A stretch of DNA of 45,435 nucleotides from Nonomuraea sp. SBT364 (lineage in GTDB: Bacteria; Actinomycetota; Actinomycetes; Streptosporangiales; Streptosporangiaceae): NCBI RefSeq assembly GCF_001083785.1, contig NZ_LAVL01000064.1, positions 1 through 45,435 of the forward strand, given 5' to 3'. Below are positions 40,761-45,435 of this stretch, in pieces (positions within the stretch are counted from its first letter, which is position 1; every line of letters starts with the position of its first letter). The notes below the pieces were generated by a model, which had not been told where the DNA came from, did not search any database, and worked only from the letters and a program-made list of their open reading frames with translations. Both the position numbers and the translations under genes were made by a program.

Positions 40761-41606
40761 TTAGACGAGAACGTGCTCTCGGCTCTCCTGGGGCACGGGG
40801 TGCCTGCGCGCGAAGAGCCACATCCGGTAGACAAGGAAGATCTCGTTGGCGAGAAGCAGGACGCTGGCGGCCACCGCGACCGGGATCAGCGCCTCGGCCC
40901 CGATGAGGGGCGCGATCACGAACACCGCGGCGTGAAACTCGATGCCGCTGATGAGGTGCGACCGCACCCGGCGCCGGGCCAGGAACCTGTTGAGCCGCCG
41001 CAGCGAGTACGGCATCCTGCCGCCCGTCCGCCCACCCCTGGGCGCCGGCACCAGCCCCGGCCGCACCTCGACCGCGGCCACGGCCCCGGTGCCGGCCTCG
41101 ATCCCGGCCTCCGTCTCGGCCCGCCCCTCCCTGATGACCTCGCGGACCCGCTTCATCTGCGGCGCGTTGACGTACCGGAAGAGGTCGAGCACGGCCACCA
41201 CCGCGCCGAGCACCACCCAGCTCACATCCCCCGTGAGCGCGAACTGCCCGTAGGCCAGTCCGGCGGCGCAGCAGACCACCCTGACACGGTCGCCGACGTA
41301 GTCGAGCCAGAGCCCGAAGGGCGTCCCCGTGCCCTTGAGCCTGGCGATCTTCCCGTCGACACAATCGATCATGAAACTCAGATAGAACAGGACCGCCCCG
41401 GCGACCAGCCGGTCCGTCGCCAGGCACGCGGCCGACATCATGCCGAGGACCAGCGACATCACGGTCAGTTCGTTGGGTGTGATCCGGGTGCGGTTGGCGA
41501 CCACGAGCGCGACCCGGCAGGCGACCGGGTCCACGAAGTACACGGTCCACCAGGAGTCTCTCCGCTTGCGTGTCTCGTGGACGTCATCGAGCGAATAGGT
41601 CCTCAT
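40761..41606 (-). CDS. CDP-alcohol phosphatidyltransferase family protein
   Basis: A 281-residue integral membrane enzyme with the full family motif DX2DGX2ARX8GX3DX3D: D81, D84, G85, A88, R89, G98, D102 and D106 (in DCVDGKIARL and GLWLDYVGDR). Several hydrophobic helices surround it. Members join an alcohol to a CDP-linked lipid or, in soluble-substrate cases, make phosphodiester linkages such as inositol phosphate. In this setting it could supply a phospho-linked lipid anchor or polymer precursor (inference). ATG at 41606. It lies between the GT2 and sulfotransferase genes on the same strand. Confidence 0.9.
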   Translation of the reverse strand: MRTYSLDDVHETRKRRDSWWTVYFVDPVACRVALVVANRTRITPNELTVMSLVLGMMSAACLATDRLVAGAVLFYLSFMIDCVDGKIARLKGTGTPFGLWLDYVGDRVRVVCCAAGLAYGQFALTGDVSWVVLGAVVAVLDLFRYVNAPQMKRVREVIREGRAETEAGIEAGTGAVAAVEVRPGLVPAPRGGRTGGRMPYSLRRLNRFLARRRVRSHLISGIEFHAAVFVIAPLIGAEALIPVAVAASVLLLANEIFLVYRMWLFARRHPVPQESREHVLV

Positions 41607-41654
41607 GGACTACAGCATGACGACGAGCCGTGTTTGACCGGCTACTCTCTGGAA

Positions 41655-43103
41655 CTACTGGGGGATGTCCATGCCTCTTCTTGACCCTTCCGCCACCGAA
41701 AGCCGCCAGGTGGGGCCGCTCTCGCCGTCGCGGAACCACCCTTTGAGCACCAGCCCGCGTGTCTCGGTGCGCGCCTGGAGCCGCCAGGTGGGGCCGCCGC
41801 CCTCCAGCGAGCGCGGGTCGATCGTGGCCACCAGCCCCTGCGGGCCGACGCGCTTGGCGGTCAGCGGCACCTTGCGCCGGCCATCGCTCAGCACCAGGCT
41901 CACCCGGCCCGGCTTGCACTCCACCCGGTGGATCGCCACCTGCCCGCGCAGCAGATACTCCCTGCCGGTCCAGCCGCACTCCTCGACCTTGGCCACCAGC
42001 CTGAGCTCCTCCCGCGCGTCGTACACCTCGTCGGGAATGGCCAGCTTGCGGTCGCGGAAGTACGGGTAGTCGCCGTACCAGCCGGTGTTGCGCCAGCCGC
42101 GCGGCACCACCCGGGTGCCCTCGGCCGCCGCCCGCCTGAACTCGCGCACCTGCCGCAACTCCTTGACCAGCCCGCGCTCGACCAGGTGGAGTTCGAGCCG
42201 CCGCAGCGACGGCGCGGCGGCGATCACCTCGGGGCCCAGCTCCGCCAGCCACTGCCCGGCCACCTCCAGCGCCGGCCCGCAGTCGCCGTCGGCGGCCTCC
42301 TCCAGCGCCTGGAAGAGGAAGACGATGTCCTTCTCCAGCACCAGGTCGTCGAAGGTGGCCTTCAGCTCCGGCGCGGTCTCGTCCAGGAAGGCCCGCACCG
42401 AGCGGATGGCGCCCAGGCGCTCGGTCAGGTTGGGCAGCTCGGTGCGCCGCTGGGTGATCGAGCCCTCACCGGCGTCGCGCCTGCGCCAGTGGTAGACGAC
42501 GTCGTCGAGCACGTCCACGCCGGCCGCCAGGACGTGCGCGCGGATGGCGACGGGCACGTCCTCGTAGATCCCGGCGGGGAACTCCAGCCCGCGCTCGCGC
42601 CAGAACGCCGTCCGGTAGACCTTGTTCCAGACCGTGCGGTCCCGGGCCAGCGAGCGCCGGTCCATGACGTGCGTGCACAGCACCCGCCGCCGGAAGACCT
42701 TCTCGTGCATCGTCGACGGCGCCAGTTCGCCGTCCTCCAGCCGCAGCACCGCGCCGCACGCCAGGTCGGAGCCGGTCTCCCGGAGCGAGGAGACCAGCAG
42801 TTCGTACGCGCGCGGCGGGACGACGTCGTCACCGTCGGCGAAGGCCAGGTAGGGGGCGCGGGCGTGCCGCACGCCGAGGTTGCGGGCCGGTCCCGGCCCC
42901 TGGTGCGGCTGGCGCAGCACGACGAAACGGGAGTCACGCCCGGCGAACTCCTCGGCCACCCGGCGGCTGCCGTCGAGCGAGCCGTCGTCGACGCAGACGA
43001 CCTCGAAGTCCTTCAGCGTCTGGGCGGCCAGCGACTCCAGGCACTCCGCCAGGTACGGCTCCACGTCGTGGATCGGGACGACGATGCTGAGCAGGGGGAT
43101 CAT
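41655..43103 (-). CDS. GT2 glycosyltransferase with C-terminal beta domain
   Basis: A 482-residue protein beginning MIPLLSIVVPIHDVEPYLAE, with VCVDDGSLDGSRR and FADGDDVVPPRA as the GT-A nucleotide and metal-binding motifs, and NKVYRTAFWRERGLEFPAGI / YEDVPVA further on, as in TagF-type N-terminal domains and poly-alditol-phosphate modifying glycosyltransferases. The last 120 residues are beta-rich, without a name I recognise. GGAGTG precedes the ATG at 43103. It is first in a minus-strand operon with the CDP-alcohol phosphatidyltransferase and the sulfotransferase. Confidence 0.88.
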   Translation of the reverse strand: MIPLLSIVVPIHDVEPYLAECLESLAAQTLKDFEVVCVDDGSLDGSRRVAEEFAGRDSRFVVLRQPHQGPGPARNLGVRHARAPYLAFADGDDVVPPRAYELLVSSLRETGSDLACGAVLRLEDGELAPSTMHEKVFRRRVLCTHVMDRRSLARDRTVWNKVYRTAFWRERGLEFPAGIYEDVPVAIRAHVLAAGVDVLDDVVYHWRRRDAGEGSITQRRTELPNLTERLGAIRSVRAFLDETAPELKATFDDLVLEKDIVFLFQALEEAADGDCGPALEVAGQWLAELGPEVIAAAPSLRRLELHLVERGLVKELRQVREFRRAAAEGTRVVPRGWRNTGWYGDYPYFRDRKLAIPDEVYDAREELRLVAKVEECGWTGREYLLRGQVAIHRVECKPGRVSLVLSDGRRKVPLTAKRVGPQGLVATIDPRSLEGGGPTWRLQARTETRGLVLKGWFRDGESGPTWRLSVAEGSRRGMDIPQ

Positions 43104-43175
43104 TGCCGATCACTCCTTTCGGTGGCTGAGGGCAGCATGCCCCGGCTGTCGCTCCCCTGGTCGCCTCTTTACGCT

Positions 43176-43204
43176 ACGTTGTGCAAGTGATCCGGCACGT
43201 TGTG
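43176..43204. promoter_or_regulatory. Direct repeat ACGTTGTG x2, 21 bases apart
   Basis: ACGTTGTG occurs at 43176-43183 and 43197-43204, two helical turns apart, in the divergent region between the GT2 gene and pseH. Direct repeats at this spacing are typical activator-binding sites, but no regulator is adjacent. Confidence 0.35.
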
Positions 43205-43215
43205 TAGGGGGAAGG

Positions 43216-43716
43216 ATGCTGAGGAGCGTCCACGAGCACGAACTGCCCGTGCTGCGCCGCTGGCGCAACCATCCGAAGGTCCGGGCGTCCAGCTTCACCA
43301 CGCACGAGATCAGCCCGGCCGAGCACGCCCGCTGGTGGGCCCGGGTCAGGGACGACCCGGCCAGGCGGGTGTTCGTCTACGAGCACGAGGGCGAGGCCGC
43401 CGGGGTGGTGTCCTACTCGGGGCTCGACGCCGGCACGCGGACCGCGAGCTGGGCCTTCTATCTCGACCTCGACGGGCTGGAGCGGTCGGGCGCGCTGCTG
43501 GCCGCCTGGATCGGGCTGGAGCGGGCCGCCATCGCGCACGCCTTCGGCCCGCTCGGCCTGACCCGGCTGCGCGGCGAGGTGCTGGCCTCCAACGAGCCCG
43601 TCAGGCGGCTGCACCGGCGGTTCGGCTTCGCCGAGGTGGCCGTCCACGGCCTGGAGGTCGAAGGGCTGCGCCGCGACGTCATCGCCATCGAGCTGACCAG
43701 GGAGGACCACGCATGA
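43216..43716 (+). CDS. pseH: GNAT acetyltransferase, PseH-like
   Basis: A 166-residue GNAT protein. It matches PseH, which N-acetylates the 4-amino group of UDP-4-amino-4,6-dideoxy-L-AltNAc on the way to pseudaminic acid: VFVYEHEGEAAGVVSYSGLD, SWAFYLDLDG, and the acetyl-CoA segment RLRGEVLASNEPVRRLHRRF. I place the start at ATG 43216 (MLRSVHEHELPVLRRWRN), preceded by GGGGGAAGG. Its stop overlaps the pseI ATG (ATGA). The name depends on the pseI and pseG neighbours as much as on the sequence, since GNAT sequences alone are weak evidence. Confidence 0.78.
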   Translation: MLRSVHEHELPVLRRWRNHPKVRASSFTTHEISPAEHARWWARVRDDPARRVFVYEHEGEAAGVVSYSGLDAGTRTASWAFYLDLDGLERSGALLAAWIGLERAAIAHAFGPLGLTRLRGEVLASNEPVRRLHRRFGFAEVAVHGLEVEGLRRDVIAIELTREDHA

Positions 43717-44756
43717 TCAGGATCGCCGAGCGGGCCGTCGGAGCGGGCGAGCCGCCGTTCGTCATCGCCGAGATGTCCGGCAACCACGACGGCAGCCTGG
43801 AGCGCGCGCTGTCGATCGTCGACGCGGTGGCCCGCAGCGGCGCGCACGCGCTCAAGCTGCAGACCTACCGGCCCGACACGATCACCGTCGACGCCGACGG
43901 CCCGGCGTTCCGCATCGGCTCCGGGCACGAGCTGTGGGGCGGCGAGCGGCTATACCGGCTCTACGAACGCGCCCACACGCCCTGGGAGTGGCACGAGCCG
44001 ATCTTCGCCAGGGCGCGTGAGCGGGGCCTGATCCCGTTCTCCTCGCCGTTCGACCGCACGGCGATCGAGCTGCTGGAGAAGCTCGACGCGCCCGCATACA
44101 AGATCGCCTCGTCGGAGATCGTGGACCTGCCGCTGATCAGGCTGGCCGCCTCGACCGGCAAGCCGCTGATCATCTCCACCGGGATGGCGTCCATCGGCGA
44201 GATCCACGCCGCCGTCGCGGCCGCCCGGGAGGCGGGGTGCGACCAGCTGGCGGTGCTGTCGTGCACGGCCTCCTACCCGGCCTCCCCCGCCGACAGCAAC
44301 CTGCGGGCGCTGCCGCTGCTCGCCGCGATCGCCGGGGCGGTCGTCGGCGTCTCCGACCACACGCCGGGGCTGGGCGCGGCGCTGGCTGCGGTCGCGCTCG
44401 GGGCGTGCCTGATCGAGAAGCACGTCGCGCTGAGCCGGGTGGGCGGGGGCGTCGACGCCGCGTTCTCGCTGGAGCCGCACGAGCTGGCGGCGCTGGTGGT
44501 GGAGAGCGAGCGGGCCTGGCAATCGCTCGGCTCCGCCACCATCGGGCCGCGCCCCTCCGAACGCGAGGGCCTGCGTTTCCGCAGGTCCCTGTACGTGGTG
44601 CGCGACGTGCGGGCGGGCGAGCCGGTGACCGAGCAGAACGTGCGCTCCATCCGGCCCGCCGGCGGCCTGCCCCCGGCGGCCGCGCCCCACGTGATGGGCC
44701 GCCGCTTCACCCGCGACACGCCGCTCGGCACGCCGCTCACCTGGGATCTGGTCTGA
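43713..44756 (+). CDS. pseI: Pseudaminic acid synthase (NeuB family)
   Basis: A 347-residue NeuB-family synthase that condenses a 6-carbon amino-sugar with phosphoenolpyruvate. The N-terminal barrel begins FVIAEMSGNHDGSLERAL; the SGNH variant of this motif is typical of PseI (sialic-acid synthases read closer to GINHNG). Further marks are SSPFDRTAIELLEKL, YKIASSEIVDLPLI, CTASYP, and GVSDHTPG, and the C-terminal antifreeze-like SAF domain (from about residue 285, RRSLYVVRDVRAGEPVTEQN). It converges with pseG and overlaps its end by 20 bases. Confidence 0.92.
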   Translation: MIRIAERAVGAGEPPFVIAEMSGNHDGSLERALSIVDAVARSGAHALKLQTYRPDTITVDADGPAFRIGSGHELWGGERLYRLYERAHTPWEWHEPIFARARERGLIPFSSPFDRTAIELLEKLDAPAYKIASSEIVDLPLIRLAASTGKPLIISTGMASIGEIHAAVAAAREAGCDQLAVLSCTASYPASPADSNLRALPLLAAIAGAVVGVSDHTPGLGAALAAVALGACLIEKHVALSRVGGGVDAAFSLEPHELAALVVESERAWQSLGSATIGPRPSEREGLRFRRSLYVVRDVRAGEPVTEQNVRSIRPAGGLPPAAAPHVMGRRFTRDTPLGTPLTWDLV

Positions 44757-45435
44757 GCCCCAGCAGCGCGTCGGCGACCCTCTCGCGGCCCCGGCCGTCG
44801 ACCAGGTCGCGGCCCCGGGCCCCGTACTCCTCGCGCAGCACGGGGTCGGTGAGCAGGCGGGCCAGCGTGTCCACGGCGGCCGCGCCGGGCTCCGGCCCCA
44901 GCCCGGCGGCCAGGCCGCCCGCCACCAGCTCCTCGTAGCCGACGAGCTGGTTGGCCGCCACCCAGGTCAGCGCCGTGGGCACGCCCAGGTGGAGCAGCTC
45001 CCAGGCGGCCGACCCGGCGGCGGTGACCACGAGATCGGCCTGCGCCATGAGCTCCGGCAGCCGGTCGGTCGGCGGGACGACGCTGACGGGCCCCTCGGCC
45101 TCGAACGGTCGCGGGCTGACCACCGTCGCCTCGAACGGCGCCCCGGTGGCCAGGAGCGCCCGCGCCCACTTCGGCGCCACCCCGGCGCTGTCGGTCCCGC
45201 CGAAGAAGCACAGCACCCGGGGCGGCCCGCCGTCGCCGGGCCGCCTGCGGCAGCGGCGGACGCTGTCGCGCAGCAGCACGTAAGCGGCCCCGGCCAGCCG
45301 CTCCCCGTCGAACGGGTGACGCTCGGCGCCCAGGTTCTGGTCGAGGTAGAGGTCGGCCTCCTGGCCGCGCGGGTCGCCGTCGACGATCGCCAGCACCGCC
45401 ACGCCCGCCCCCAGCCGCGCCGCCCCCGTGCCCTC
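44737..45435 (-). CDS. pseG: PseG-like UDP-sugar hydrolase, N-terminus cut by window edge
   Basis: The C-terminal 232 residues of a protein like PseG, which removes UDP from UDP-2,4-diacetamido-2,4,6-trideoxy-L-altrose between PseH and PseI. Phrases are AIVDGDPRGQEADLYLDQNL, VLCFFGGTDSAGVAPKWARA, QADLVVTAAGSAAWELLHLG and, near the end, EEYGARGRDLVDGRGRERVA. The GT-B-like fold agrees with the family. The reading frame stays open to 45435, so the start lies outside the window. It is on the opposite strand to pseHI and therefore is transcribed separately. Confidence 0.82.
   Translation of the reverse strand, partial: EGTGAARLGAGVAVLAIVDGDPRGQEADLYLDQNLGAERHPFDGERLAGAAYVLLRDSVRRCRRRPGDGGPPRVLCFFGGTDSAGVAPKWARALLATGAPFEATVVSPRPFEAEGPVSVVPPTDRLPELMAQADLVVTAAGSAAWELLHLGVPTALTWVAANQLVGYEELVAGGLAAGLGPEPGAAAVDTLARLLTDPVLREEYGARGRDLVDGRGRERVADALLGLRPDPR

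Overview
The window is chromosomal DNA from a high-GC actinomycete. The codon use, the many GTG starts, the WhiB-type regulator, the PspC-type sensor kinase and the gene order pcrA ... sucC-sucD-DUF6350-purN-purH ... folD all fit an actinobacterium. A member of the Streptosporangiales such as Nonomuraea is my best guess, but this is inference and no marker gene (for example 16S rRNA) is present. I see no rRNA, tRNA, CRISPR array, insertion sequence or phage.

Layout. 1-1359 (minus): a truncated short-chain dehydrogenase and folD. 1400-7292 (plus): a promoter with an overlapping inverted repeat drives a three-gene, end-overlapping operon: a very large GH38 alpha-mannosidase, a parvulin-like protein and a ROK sugar kinase. 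7271-9742 (minus): a small membrane protein, purH and purN. 9807-14406: a small membrane protein, a DUF6350 polytopic membrane protein, and sucD/sucC with a strong terminator. 14686-19043 (plus): four tandem paralogous secreted proteins followed by a secreted L,D-transpeptidase. 19040-21292 (minus): pcrA. 21387-22591: a PIG-L deacetylase, then the wreck of a VapBC toxin-antitoxin pair.

22724-29292 (minus): a DUF2804 protein, a CPBP intramembrane protease, a WhiB-like Fe-S regulator, a lipoprotein metallopeptidase, a GCS2-type ligase, a Nudix hydrolase and a LuxR-type response regulator with its PspC-domain histidine kinase. 29406-31326 (plus), divergent from the kinase: a PspC/LiaF-like membrane protein and a two-helix membrane protein. 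31397-35904 (plus): a molybdenum hydroxylase of the form-II carbon-monoxide-dehydrogenase type (small, large and medium subunits) plus a membrane-anchored CoxG-like protein.

35992-45435: an envelope-glycan region. It holds a GT2/TagF-like fusion, a GT4 glycosyltransferase, a sulfotransferase, a CDP-alcohol phosphatidyltransferase, a second GT2 enzyme, and three pseudaminic-acid genes (pseH, pseI and a partial pseG). Together they suggest a nonulosonic-acid-containing, possibly phosphodiester-linked or sulfated, surface polymer whose cluster continues past the right edge.

The housekeeping genes are ordinary. The parts most worth attention are the mannosidase-parvulin-ROK operon with its operator, the tandem secreted family with signs of gene conversion, the two-part PspC envelope-sensing module, and the pseudaminate/teichoate-like cluster.
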